From NCBI GenBank assembly GCA_930367205.1, contig OV884011.1, forward strand, positions 119,843,866 through 119,907,865: a stretch of DNA of 64,000 nucleotides. The letters are read 5' to 3'. This stretch comes from Acanthosoma haemorrhoidale. Its lineage: Eukaryota; Arthropoda; Insecta; Hemiptera; Acanthosomatidae. The notes under the pieces were generated by a model that did not search any database, was not told the origin of the DNA, and saw nothing but the letters and a program-made list of their open reading frames with translations. The translations under genes and the position numbers were made by a program. Positions 34,142 through 44,835 of the stretch are shown one piece after another (the stretch's first letter is position 1; each line of letters starts with the position of its first letter).

Positions 34142-37100
34142 ATGGTGGTGAGGCTGCTGCAAATTAATCTGCACCACTGTATTGCAGCATGTGGTGTTCT
34201 GCAGCAGTATGTGAGAGGTAAGGATATTGATATTATTCTAATACAAGAACCTTACCTGTATAAGGGCAGGATGGGGGGGCTGGCGATGCGTGGGTATGAG
34301 ATTATTTCTGTACCCGCGCGTGCCAGAGCCTGTATCCTGCATAAGAGCAGTCTTAAAATGCTGCCTCTATGGCAATATTGTTCTAGAGATTTAGCAGCAG
34401 CTCAAATGGCCCTCAACGAGGGAAATCAAGGTGGAAGGTTGACGATTGCATCGGTCTACCTCCCATATGAAGAAGGAGTCCCGACCGAGGCACTTAGTAA
34501 GCTAACGGAAGGGACTGGCTTTAGGGGCGAGCTTATAGCATCGCTTGACGCGAACGCTCACCATCAGCTCTGGGGGAGCAAGAACAACAACCAGAGAGGT
34601 GAGTGTTTAGTAGAGTACATAACTAGTAATGACCTAGACATTCTAAACAGAGGCAATATTGCCACTTTTAACAATAGAATCAGATCTGAGGTCATTGACA
34701 TAACCCTTAGCACACGCACTATAAGCCTAAGGGTTAAAGGCTGGCATGTCTCTGAAGAAGAGTCATGCTCAGATCATAGATACATTAGATTTGATCTAAG
34801 TGGTAACATCACGTCCGAAGCCGTGTATAGGAATCCCAAACTTACAAACTGGGAAACCTACTATACACAGCTTGAGGAGGAGGTCAAATGCTGTCCTAGA
34901 GTGGTGAGTAGCAACTGGCATTTGGAACATTTAAACTCAACATTGACTGAGGCAATAATTAAGTCATACACTGGTAATAACACTGTATGTAATGTTAGAT
35001 CCAACAGGAACTGTCCCTGGTGGAACAATGAACTTGGCAAGTTAAGAGCTCTTACACGTAAACTCTTTAACATGGCCAAAAGATCAGGCAGATGGGACAC
35101 TTATAAACGTGCACTCACTGATTATAACAAAGAAGTCAGTAAGGCTAAAAGAAGGGCGTGGAAGAAATTTTGTAGCGAAATAAACGATACAACTTCCATG
35201 TTTAGAGTAAATAGGATCTTATCCAAGCAGTCTAACAGGGGAGTATTGGGCTCCGTCAGGGTGGGAGGGGGCTATACGGATTCTGAGGAGGGAACCCTCG
35301 GTGCCCTGGCGCGCGCGCATTTTCCTGGCTGCGGACTGATGGATACGATTAATAATGACCCTACCAACTGTGAACACACTAGTTGCAAGGGTAACTGGGC
35401 AGAAGCAAATAAAATTATCAATTCTGCAAGAGTGGAGTGGGCAATTAATTCTTTTGCTCCCTTCAAATCACCTGGTATTGATGGGATATTCCCAGCCTTG
35501 CTACAAAAAGGCCTACCAGTAATTAGGCCCCTTATACTTACCTTGTTAAGGGGAAGCTTGGCACTGAGCTATATTCCAGTAAGCTGGAGGATGGCAAAAG
35601 TGTGTTACATACCAAAACCTGGGAAAGAGTCCTATGACGAACCCAAGTCTTACAGACCAATATGTCTGACTTCATTTTTAATGAAGACCTTGGAAAAGGT
35701 CATAGACAGACATATTAGGGATGGAATACTGGTACAACGACCGCTCCATAGCGCTCAATTCGCATACCAGGCAGGAAAATCCTGTGAAATTGCTCTCCAC
35801 CACCTGGTTTCCAGGATTGAGAGATCCCTAGATCATAAAGAAATAATGGTAGGCATCTTTGTTGATATAGAAGGTGCCTTTGATCGCACACCCTATAACA
35901 CTATGGCATCGGCCTTAGAAAGAAAGGGGATTAGTTCCTTAGCCTCTAGCTGGATAAACACCATGCTAGAGAATAGGATTTTACAATCACAATTGGGACA
36001 AACCAAACTGTGGATGAAGCCAGTGGGAGGATGTCCACAGGGAGGGGTGTTATCTCCATTACTGTGGTGTTTGGTCGTTGACTCATTGTTAACAAACCTA
36101 AACTCTGCAGGGTTCTACGCACAGGGATATGCTGATGACATTGCTGTGCTCATAGGGGGCAAGTTCTCAGAAACCATTTCTGAGTTGCTTTCCGCATCGA
36201 TGGATCTTTTGAGGGATTGGTGTGAAAAGAATGGTTTAGGAATCAATCCCCAGAAGATAAATCTCTGTATCTTCACTAACAAAAGAAATGCTATAGTTAG
36301 ACCACCCTATATAGGGGGGGGCACAGGTAAGCATTTGTAGTGAGGTAAAGCATCTAGGGGTTACTCTGGATAGTAAATTGGACTGGTCTAAACACATCAG
36401 GAATACTACTATGAAGGCACTTCGATGCCTCTATGCATGTAAAAGGGCTGTGGGTAGGACCTGGGGACTACAACCCAGAATGTTATTCTGGCTATATACC
36501 GCAGCAGTGAGACCAATAGTGCTCTATGCCTCTATGGTGTGGTGGCACAGAGGTAGCATTAGTAAAAACAGAACTTTGCTTGGCAAATTACAGAGGCTTT
36601 CATGTCTCATGATTACTGGTGCCATGAGTACAACTCCTACTGCTGCAATGGAAGTCTTATTGAACTTGAATCCACTGCACATAGAAGTAGAAGCGCAAGC
36701 CTTGAACGTGGCTTACAGACTTGCGAAATCAGGAACAAGATCCAAAGTCATGACTCACATGGGGCATGGGAACTTGTTCAGAAGAATTGATGAGGACGAG
36801 GTGCTGTCAATGCACTCTGACCTACAAGTTAAGAAACACACAGACGTCTTATACTGTGCGGTAAACACAAAGACCAAACCACATAAACTGTGTAATGGGA
36901 TTAATTGCTATACAGACGGCTCACTAACAGAAAACGGATCAGGGGCCGGCATATGGAGGAAAGATAAACCAGAATCTGGGATTTCTATTCCTTTAGGTAG
37001 ACACACCTCGGTCTTTCAGGCCGAAGTGATGGCGATCAATGTCTGTACCCAAACCTTAATTGGGGAGGGTGTAAAAAACAGACTGATCACAATTTTCACG

Positions 37101-37762
37101 GATAGCCAGGCAGCCATTGGCGCCCTGAGAAGCTATACGACCAGATCTTATTTGGTTGAGGAGTGTAAAAACAACCTAAACACACTCTCGCTAGCCAATA
37201 AGGTTAGAATCGACTGGGTGCCAGGACACACAGGCATCACAGGCAATGAAAAGGCAGATGGCCTTGCAAGGGTGGGCTCAGAACAGACACCTCTTGCACC
37301 TGAACCCATATGTGGTATCAGCCTCAGCTACGCTAAAAGGCGTATAAAATTAGCTTTAGAGGACAGGGCAAGACTCTCTTGGAGAGAAACTAAGAAACAG
37401 GAACACTCGAAACTGTTTCTTGATGGACCCTGTAAGAAAAGAAGCTCAGTACTTCTATCAATGAACAGGTGGACACTCAAAAGTGTGACAGGACTCTATA
37501 CAGGTCACTGTCGGTTAAACAAACACCTCTTTAATTTGGGGATAGTGGGATCACCAATCTGCAGATTCTGCAAGAAAGAGGGAGAAACGGCATATCTTGC
37601 ATATGCCATAAATGTCATATAATATGTGACTGTGATAACCTAGCTAGAAGGCGATACCTTCACTTTGGTAGTGATCGCATTGTAGACCCCAAACTATGTG
37701 AACTGATCGATCCACTCAGTATCCTCAGATTTGCAAAGGCCGTGGGCCTGTCACATATATAG
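34142..37762 (+). pseudogene. LOA-like ORF2 (endonuclease, RT, RNase H), two lesions
   Basis: Endonuclease: 'LLQINLHHC', 'ILIQEPYLY', 'IASLDANAHHQLWGS' and 'ESCSDHRYIRF'. RT: 'FKSPGIDGIFPALLQ', 'SYRPICLTSFLMKTLEKV', 'GIFVDIEGAFDRTPYN', 'GCPQGGVLSPLLWCLV' and 'QGYADDIAVLIGG' (YADD codons 36128-36139). RNase H: 'CYTDGSLTENGSGAGIW', 'FQAEVMAIN', 'IFTDSQAAIGAL' and 'WVPGHTGITGNEKADGLA', with the D-E-D-D residues all present. A frameshift at the eight-G run 36314-36321 splits it. A second break near 37590-37612 interrupts a terminal 'CRFC' ... 'HIICDCDNLARRR' finger; the original end is 'AKAVGLSHI' with TAG at 37760. Confidence 0.9.
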
Positions 37763-37825
37763 GACAGGGACATGGACGGCGCACAATAGGTCTCACTGAG
37801 GCCGCGGTGCACAAATGCCGGAACA

Positions 37826-37842
37826 AATAATAATAATAATAA
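37826..37842 (+). repeat. (TAA)n tail of the LOA-like element
   Basis: A TAA microsatellite directly abuts the 3' copy of the target duplication. A short triplet tail instead of poly(A) is a known trait of I- and LOA-type elements. Confidence 0.85.
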
Positions 37843-37853
37843 TAGTATGTAAG
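37843..37853 (+). repeat. 3' target-site duplication of the LOA-like element
   Basis: TAGTATGTAAG, identical to 32443-32453. Sequence following it ('TTTAGTTTTTAACTC') continues the host Jockey family C 3' region interrupted at 32442. Confidence 0.9.
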
Positions 37854-38032
37854 TTTAGTTTTTAACTCTCAGATGGTAACCCGAAGGTGAGCCTATAGTC
37901 CTTTTTGCTTTTGTCTAATTTTTAATCATAACCAGATAATGTTAGTTTTTAAGATAAGAACTCCGCTATGCAGTAGACGGAGTCACAGCTATTTTATATT
38001 GCTGCACACAGGAGATTAAAAAAAAAAAAAAG
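37854..38032 (+). mobile_element. 3' UTR and poly(A) of the split Jockey family C copy
   Basis: Continues the sequence interrupted by the LOA-like insertion and ends in a 14-A run near 38018-38031. Non-coding. Its assignment to family C rests on reconstructing the empty site across the duplication; no other copy of this tail is in the window. Confidence 0.55.
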
Positions 38033-38929
38033 TTTTCGCCAACCCTTATATAGAGAGTGTGAATTTTTGGTCATTCCAAGACCACATAAACTAACTATAA
38101 ACAGTAGTAAGACCCGTCATGAAGCGATCATCCAGATCATAGACTATCTAATTCTCGCTCCGTCACCAAGGCTAGGGCAACTAGACCCCCTCGTGACAAC
38201 CCGACACACATATTTGGAGCCTGTTTTTTATTAATTAATTATTCAACTTACACCAGACTTAAACAAAAAAATAGATCATAGTGACCTGCTTGATGGACAT
38301 CTTACCTACGCACCCAGTATTTTAGACCAAAAAAAAAAAAAGGATAACCTCAAGATCCAATTCTGCCAACATCCCTACACTTCCTTAATTTGCTAAATAA
38401 ATTGCATAGAGCTTGTTCAAAGTAAGGATAAACATTGCTTTCACAATGCTTTCAGAAGGGAAGAGAAACATAAAAAAAACATCGTATGAAATTAGGCCAC
38501 TCAAATTTATTTGAGGCATTTTAATCACAGCTTTTAATCACAAAAATGTTCTAAGGGGTGTAAAACCAACCACAGGAGGCAAATATATAACCAATTCGAT
38601 TCCTAGTGGCCAATAAACAATTTCTATGCTATATTACTACGTTCCAGGGATTCTCAGTTACAAAGGAATCCCCGACCCTTTTGCACGAGATTAAAAGTTC
38701 TATCTTGAATGTCGAAATTAAACCGTGGTGGATAATTGGAACGGTCTGTGTAACCACACACCCTCGGCACTTGGGGACAACCACCACACTCATTCTGAAC
38801 ATATAGCTAACGAGGGAATGAAATGGACGGTGAGATAGGTCGATGAGAATATCTGTTGTCCTACGTATTTTAGTAGGAGTATTTCCTTTCTGTATGGACA
38901 TCGAAAGCAAATTTTTTTTTTTATTTTAT
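38033..38929. other. No recognisable gene
   Basis: AT-rich with a 13-A run near 38328 and scattered moderately GC sequence around 38100-38220. A translated stretch near 38410-38470 vaguely recalls a LINE endonuclease-RT linker but is too short to call. Nothing supported. Confidence 0.35.
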
Positions 38930-40020
38930 ACTCTTTATTGGGCTATAATTACAATCTGCCTTTTATAAGGCAATCAGTAATTGCGATAAACGCTCTCATT
39001 CATACCATATTTACAATTCATCATTCACTCACTCATTCATACAATATTTACAGACAGCCCAGAGACCTCCCAAATCCACATGCGAAGAGAAAGCGGAGTC
39101 TTGGGAAGTCCCCCACGCTCCTCCGTCAGCCGCGTCACCGGATACTAGCCAGTAGAGGCTAACCAAGAGCGCGAGAGCCACAGACGCTCAGGACATGATT
39201 GGAGTAACTGGCCATTGCCAGGACCCCCGCTGTCACGCGTTTATAGCAGGTCACGAGGCCACTGCCGTTTCAGTTTCCGAGGAGGATTATAGGGATGAGT
39301 GGCGCAGTGCAATGACTGTGCTACAGGATTAGGGTGGTTGGAAAGGCTACTGTGGAATTTCATAAACTTGAAAGGGATGAGTTCAAGAATGTAGGGTACG
39401 TTAAGATCGTTATGAAGGGTTTTGTTGCTGACGTGATAAGGGACATTTACTATTGTTCGCAGGACGTTAGATTGAAAGGATTGGATTGGCTTGATGTTCG
39501 ACTTTTTTGCTGTCCCCCATAGCTCTATTCCGTATGTCCAGATTGGTTTAAGTATAACTTTGTAGATTAGCAGTTTATTTTCTATTGAGAGATGGGATGT
39601 CCTTTGAAGTAGTCTGTACAGTTGTCCAAAGCGTCTGTTTAGTTCTTGTCTTTTTAGTCTCGTATGTGGGTTCCAGGTCAGTCGTTTGTCGAGATGGAAG
39701 CCTAAGTATCGTACTGTCTCGAATACACGGAGAGGAATAGAATTAAAATAAACTAGTGGACAAGTCTTGCGACAAAGGGTGATGGTAATGTGGGAACATT
39801 TTGCTTCATTAACTTTGATCCGCCATTGATTACACCAATACTCGATCTCGTCAAGGTGTTTTTGAAGGTTATGGGATGCTATGTCGGTCTGGGTGGGATG
39901 AAAATACTGCAGTGTCATCTCGAAAGCAAATAACTGAGCATATTTCTGTGATTGATCCAATATATCTAGAATTAGCAGAACACTACCAACCATGATGTTG
40001 GGTGAGATGCAATAACACAT
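38930..40020 (-). mobile_element. Jockey-like LINE family A, 3' portion with 3' UTR
   Basis: The minus-strand frame 40020-39241 (259 codons) is the RT thumb and C-terminal region: 'HLDEIEYWCNQWRIKVNEAK', 'VRYLGFHLDKRLTWNPHT', 'LSIENKLLIYKVILKPIWTY', 'GIELWGTA' and 'SNVLRTIVNVPYHVSN', ending 'RKLKRQWPRDLL' and a stop. This part of ORF2 is uninterrupted. The 3' UTR from 39240 to about 38940 ends with 'GGCAGATTGTAATTATAGCC' and 'CAATAAAG', then an A/T-rich stretch. The catalytic RT core upstream of 40020 is missing, so the copy is 5'-truncated. Same family as 58074-58683. Confidence 0.9.
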
Positions 40021-40784
40021 AAGTGATATTAAAGTTAAAAAGAAAAATCATCACTTATTGTTGAGTTAAAATACAATCTTAATTCCCCTCCTCTTAATCT
40101 CCAAATAAATTGTATTTAAAAAATATACATCACGGTGGTAACTTACGCTGATTGTAAAGTGCCCCAGTTCACGGGCCACGATGTAGTTATAACTGTACGA
40201 TGGACTATGAGGGATGAGTAGCTCATAAATATTTCTTCATATTTAACAACAAAAATTATTAGCACAATACACATTCAATGTACTAAAATTATTGCTGGTG
40301 GAACCTTACTGCTAATCATACTGATAAATTGGCTAATCTGATTAATCAGAACCCACCAACACAGATGTCATGCAGCAATGGTATTACAATGTACTTACGA
40401 TTAGAATATGAAAGTTAGTCAACATTAACATCACCAAATAAATACTTATGACAATATTTGTTAACTTAACTAAATTTCTAGTAATAATGACCACTCATAA
40501 AACATCTAATGGTGTTTTATCTAATGGCGTGAATATTTTACCATGGTGAAAAAGTGTGAACGCGAGGGGGTCCTCTAGGGGTAATTAAGGGTTTACGTAC
40601 TCTTTAAACTTAAGCACTCAAGTGTAGGCCAACGTACTCTTGTATTTTCGTAATACTTACTTGTAGAATTTTGTACCTTATTTTAGAAACAATACACAGA
40701 TGCTTCAAAAACCAACCTTGTATAAAATTGATTTTATCGAAAACCATCTTAAATCAGGGGCGCAATATTCTCTCTTTATACTCA
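40021..40784. other. AT-rich DNA without a recognisable gene
   Basis: No frame or repeat that I can support. Confidence 0.45.
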
Positions 40785-41400
40785 AAGTAGATTTACAGGC
40801 TAATGCGGTTGGTGAGGAAGGGCCTACTTAGGATCACGTGGTCCTACAAGGCACTTACCTTTGAAGTGGTGACAGCCTAAGGTCCTGAGGAATCAACGCC
40901 TCAGAGCAAATATTAGAAAATGGTAGCAAACGATCTCCATCTTTCTCTCAGATCAACAAAAGTCAAGGAGGAAGTCCCACGTTAAAGTCCCAAGTCAGAA
41001 ACTACGTTAAACCAAAACTGTAAAGGAGAGATCCCTTCTAAATCTCCTAAAGATCCTATCTCCTGACGAGATAAAGTACTTTCCTTAAGTCATGGACAGG
41101 TTGAAGGCAGGATGGGTTCTGATAATATGTGGTACTGGTTTAGCAGGTACTTGGTGGACTCGGAAAGAGACGTGGAGCTCTGGAACTGGAAAGTGCACAA
41201 CTTCTACCTATGGCAGGAATCTATACCTTGAGGGAGGATCTGCTCTAGGTAGTCGACAAAACGGAGATTTACAGGACTTTTCTCATATTCCTCTAGAAAT
41301 GGGAATAGCTTGGAGGCTTAGGATACTATAACATTTTGCTGAGAGTGTTTATAGAACACGCTTGACTGATGACAGACGATCCTCACAGCCCATATGTTGG
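40785..41400 (+). pseudogene. Old, decayed R1-like ORF2 C-terminal region
   Basis: Aligns block by block with 29780-30370 of the R1-like element. 'LLRITWSYKALTFEVV' corresponds to 'LIRVTRTYRTISFEAV', 'VLRNQRLRANI' to 'VLQEQRLRIKI', and 'AGIYTLREDLL' to 'IGTYTLREEDL'. Several frameshifts and stops lie between the blocks, and the zinc-finger region is missing. It is an older member of the same or a sister R1-like family, 5'-truncated and without coding capacity. Confidence 0.75.
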
Positions 41401-42427
41401 CCAATTCATGACTGGAGAGAGTATACTCCATTTAAAATAGGATGAGGAGGAAAATAAATTGTTAAAAAAATTAAAATGGGAAAAAAAAAATGTAAGGAAT
41501 TCAAAAACCCAAAACTACTGGGATTCAATATTAGAAAGATTTAGTTAAAATGTGGTAAATTGAATGGTTTTTATTTCGTCAATATTGGGTTTCATCAGTT
41601 TGATGTCTAGGTAATTCGTATTGCCAGTGATTAGTTACTTTATATTATTATTATTATATTGTGTTCTGTTTCCTTTAACCTCCTGGATATTGATTTTTGT
41701 TGCTACATGTTTGTGACCGAATGTTTATATACCACTCTACAAGTGTACATGAGCTGCTAATAAAAAAAAGAGTGCCTAATCAGTTCGTATACCGAGTTAA
41801 TTATTTATTTTAATAGCAATAACTATGACCTGTTTACATTTAGGTATATCAAATCTATAGTTTTATATTTATGATTATGGATTGCGATGACGAAAAGAAC
41901 TAATAGACTAGTCCATCGAGGGATCTATTGGTTTGATTTCGGTTTATGTTCAGTGAATTAGTATCAAAGTGCGTTGCTGTAATGTGAAATAGAACAACGC
42001 CTATTAGGAGCAACCATATTTATTTAAGTAAGTTGGATAAACTTATTACTCATCAAGGGTTTCGAACGATCAAGCCACTAAGCTAACTACCACACCACCT
42101 CCAATAATTAACTTGCGAAGAGACATTTAGGCAATGAGACCACTGTTAGAGAAAGGCAGACAAATATTATTTAGGAAGGGAGGAAGATCCGACAGGTTTC
42201 GACCGGTACAAGAGCCGAGGCTACAGGTGTCCTGGACTAACGACGTTACCACGTAAGAGGCACCCCCCAAACTCCGAGAATATTAGGTTATAACTTTTTC
42301 AGATAGCGTAAGCTGCGGAGGGTGGCTCGCTCAACAGAACAATGACAGAGAGAAGAGTTGTAAACTTTTATTGGGCCGATTCAACTGTTTCCCCTCCTAT
42401 TGCTTGCCGTAAATAAAACAGGGTTCA
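41401..42427. other. No gene; a tRNA-like stretch at 42050-42110
   Basis: On the minus strand 42110-42050 reads 'GGTGTGGTAGTTAGCTTAGT' then 'GTTCGAAACCC', close to pol III A-box and B-box consensus. The boxes are only about 6 nt apart, too close for a tRNA. It may be a deleted tRNA-derived SINE head. The rest is AT-rich with no supported frame. Confidence 0.3.
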
Positions 42428-42670
42428 GTGCCCGGGCGTCTTTGGAGATACTGTTCCAGATCCGCAGGCAGCAGCATGGGGGTGGTATTTAGGGGCCTTG
42501 TGGGAGCCATATACACGGAAATAAGGGCTGCACATGTGTATCTGAAGTGGTATTCTGGATTGTATGGTTGGGCTCTGTTCGTCTGTGCTGTTTATAAATA
42601 CGATCCTAATACCGCCATTATGATCCATACTGTTCTATTACGAGAAAACTACTTATTGCTTATATAAATT
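42428..42670 (+). mobile_element. Possible 3' UTR of a Jockey-like LINE related to family A
   Basis: GC-richer block with 'GCTGTTTATAAATACGATCC' and a later 'AACTACTTATTGCTTATA'. Both sit in the same order as 'GGCTGTTTATAAATACTGTA' and 'AATTACTTATTGCCCAATAA' at 906-1000. Upstream sequence differs. The 79-codon frame across it is not a recognised protein. Tentative, based on short matches only. Confidence 0.35.
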
Positions 42671-42789
42671 GCACAAACTCCTTGTACATAACCATTACTT
42701 GCAAAATACAAGAATTAATAACAGAAAAATTTCCGACTGTAAAGATAAATGTTACAAGAAATAACTTTTAGAGGTACTTGACGCAAACG

Positions 42790-43475
42790 AACAAAGAGAA
42801 ATGGTTAAAAATTATCATACAGGTAAATCATTTCACAAAGGAATAATTGAAACGTACGAAAAACAAAAACGGACTTACTATTTATTGGCTTAACATGGGA
42901 GACCACATTTCAGACTTTATCAAGAACTGCCCTGTATGTAGAACAGTGAAATATGAACGCAAACCTATCAAAACAAAATACCAAGTAACCCAACGACAGA
43001 CAGACCGTTCGAAGAACTAATGATGGACACCCTTAGGTATGAAGGAAAAAAATTTTCACAATAATAGACACCTTTTCAAAAAGAATGTTCACCTGAACTG
43101 GCCTGTAACGCTATCAATGTATTTATAGTTTTGCCAGAGTACTTGGCTCATTTCTCAAGCCCTATTCATATAAAAATGGACAACGGACGAGAATGCAATA
43201 ACAACCTTATAAAGAACTTACTGACATCCCTAGGGATCAAGGGATTTAAATCAAAATTTTAAAATGTCCCCCAATGAGATTACTTTTGGTATAATAAAAG
43301 ATCCTAGCAAAGAAGAGGCACTAATAACAGAAAAACTTGTTAGTAATTATCACGAAACATTAGGAAAAGCGTTACTGACGAAAAAGAGCAAAGAACCGAC
43401 AAATTGAATAAAAATCAAGTATACCCCGAAATAAAAAAGACAAACTCTACGTTCAACGAATAACAACAACAAAAG
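42790..43475 (+). pseudogene. Gypsy-type integrase, decayed
   Basis: An HHCC zinc-binding region is readable: 'NYHTGKSFHKGI' gives the histidines and 'FIKNCPVCRTVKY' the cysteines. The catalytic core follows with 'TIIDTFSKRMF' (first aspartate) and 'IKMDNGRECNNNLIKNLLTS' (second aspartate). The segment with the glutamate is deleted, and the frame resumes with 'NEITFGIIKDPSKEEALI'. Integrase would insert element cDNA into chromosomes. Frameshifts at about 42890, 43030 and 43065 inactivate it. It lies directly upstream of an env-like frame, the order of insect errantivirus-type Gypsy elements. Confidence 0.75.
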
Positions 43476-43509
43476 ACGAACACAGATACAAACCTGTTAT
43501 ACATTTTCC

Positions 43510-44160
43510 TGACAAACGGAACAACAAAATAAAAGTACACACGGTTAATGTATTTAGAACAAGAAAAAAGAGACATTTTATACCACAAGAACAAAATGTT
43601 TCAGATGGAGAACAGATGGACATTGATACTGACAGTCACACTCAAAATAGCTGCTAATAATAATAATAATATTAATAGAATGATGGAAGTAATCAACGGT
43701 ATAGACAGGACCCAATATGCTATACACCTAACCGAACTGTACGAAATATTAAATTACATTACTGTACAAATACCTGACATAAAACAGTCTTTGGGAACAT
43801 GTAGAATGGGAATCCCTTATGCTAACGTGATAAAACATACAGACTTAATTAATGACCAACTTATATCACAAGACTTGGAAATCATTTGGTTAACAAGCAA
43901 AATTACATGTGCTATATGAAACGGACTCATCATACAATTACGAAAAAAGGACCAAAACTAAGTTCAATCTATCTTTTACCTGTGCCTGTACGAAAGGACA
44001 ATCATGTAACAACCACTTTAGTACCAAACCATTTAATTCTATACAATATACAAGAAACCTTTGTTGTAGCATGCAACTATATAAAATCCAACTCATTTTG
44101 TATTAACATTACGAATATTAGCAACGATTGCATATCTAACGCATTGCATTAAAACTTAGA
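43510..44160 (+). pseudogene. Possible env-like remnant downstream of the integrase
   Basis: Open frames at 43548-43919 (123 codons) and, shifted, 43886-44152 (88 codons) follow the integrase where errantivirus-type Gypsy elements carry an envelope gene. The first has a helical, hydrophobic-heptad look; the second ends with cysteine- and asparagine-rich sequence. I see no clear signal peptide, furin site or membrane anchor, and there are frameshifts. Position is the main argument. Confidence 0.35.
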
Positions 44161-44427
44161 TGAATGTATCACAACTATTGTAACTCCTACTCCTTTCATT
44201 CAGTATTACGATTTTATAAATGTATATACCTTTTAATTTATCATATGTACTCATTATAAGCAATAGTACTTTACTTGTACACTTACCATTCTCCTCTGTT
44301 ATTAAGTTAGATACTAAGGAAATTATTTATAACCAAATTGAGAAAAATCTATTTAGAAACTAATGTATTGTCTATAAAACAAGTTATTTCTTAATATCAC
44401 CATCCTGCCCAGGAGTTCAGGAATTAA

Positions 44428-44835
44428 AAACGGGAGAAGTTTTATAATGTTTGCTTTATATATAATATTTATAATCTTGCTAATAACCAGTAGAAGGGTC
44501 TCGAGCAGAACTGTGTACCTGCCTCGTGACTTCATGGAAGTATAATAATATTAGACTTCATGGAAGTCACGGATGGTTCCTGTTATTTTTAAGTTAGCAA
44601 CCGACCCTCTCCTTACTTTCCTAACTCCATACTTCCCAGAACTATCCTTTTCTTATACATATATGTCTCAGCTTCAGCCCCAGACCCCACTTGTTCCCAC
44701 ACTCGTCCCTAGACCTTCCACCCAGTATGTAGTGACGTAACTCTTAGTATTGAATATACCAGTGGTTTGCTTGTACTTACATAATAAAGCTTTTCATTCT
44801 TTTCGTCTAAAAGACTCTCCTCTACAAATATTATT
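44428..44835 (+). repeat. Candidate 3' LTR of the 42.8-44.2 kb Gypsy element
   Basis: A purine stretch 'AAAAACGGGAGAAG' (about 44427-44440) could be a polypurine tract. Within the following 400 bp lies AATAAA (44783-44788) before a pyrimidine-rich stretch, as in an LTR R region. A 14-bp near-palindrome GACTTCATGGAAGT occurs twice, at 44528-44541 and 44554-44567. No matching 5' LTR is in the window, so the ends cannot be fixed. Confidence 0.25.

Larger units (their letters stand above)
32454..37842 (+). mobile_element. Full-length LOA-like non-LTR retrotransposon
   Basis: Length 5389 bp between an 11-bp direct duplication (32443-32453 and 37843-37853). Contents in order: ~417-bp 5' UTR starting with a G run, ORF1 (32871-34139), two-base gap, ORF2 (34142-37762) with endonuclease, RT and RNase H, a short 3' UTR and a (TAA)n tail. 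An RNase H domain plus a TAA tail fits the LOA/I group of LINEs rather than Jockey or R1. The exact duplication, complete ends and few ORF lesions indicate a recent insertion. It sits inside the Jockey family C copy, which is therefore older. Confidence 0.9.

Noticed and set aside
33818..34177. Several minus-strand frames up to 119 codons, proline/arginine-rich
   Set aside because: They are antisense to the Gly/Pro/Arg-rich tail of the LOA-like ORF1, a composition effect.
42050..42110. A functional tRNA gene on the minus strand
   Set aside because: A-box-like and B-box-like motifs are only about 6 nt apart and no acceptor or anticodon stem can be formed.
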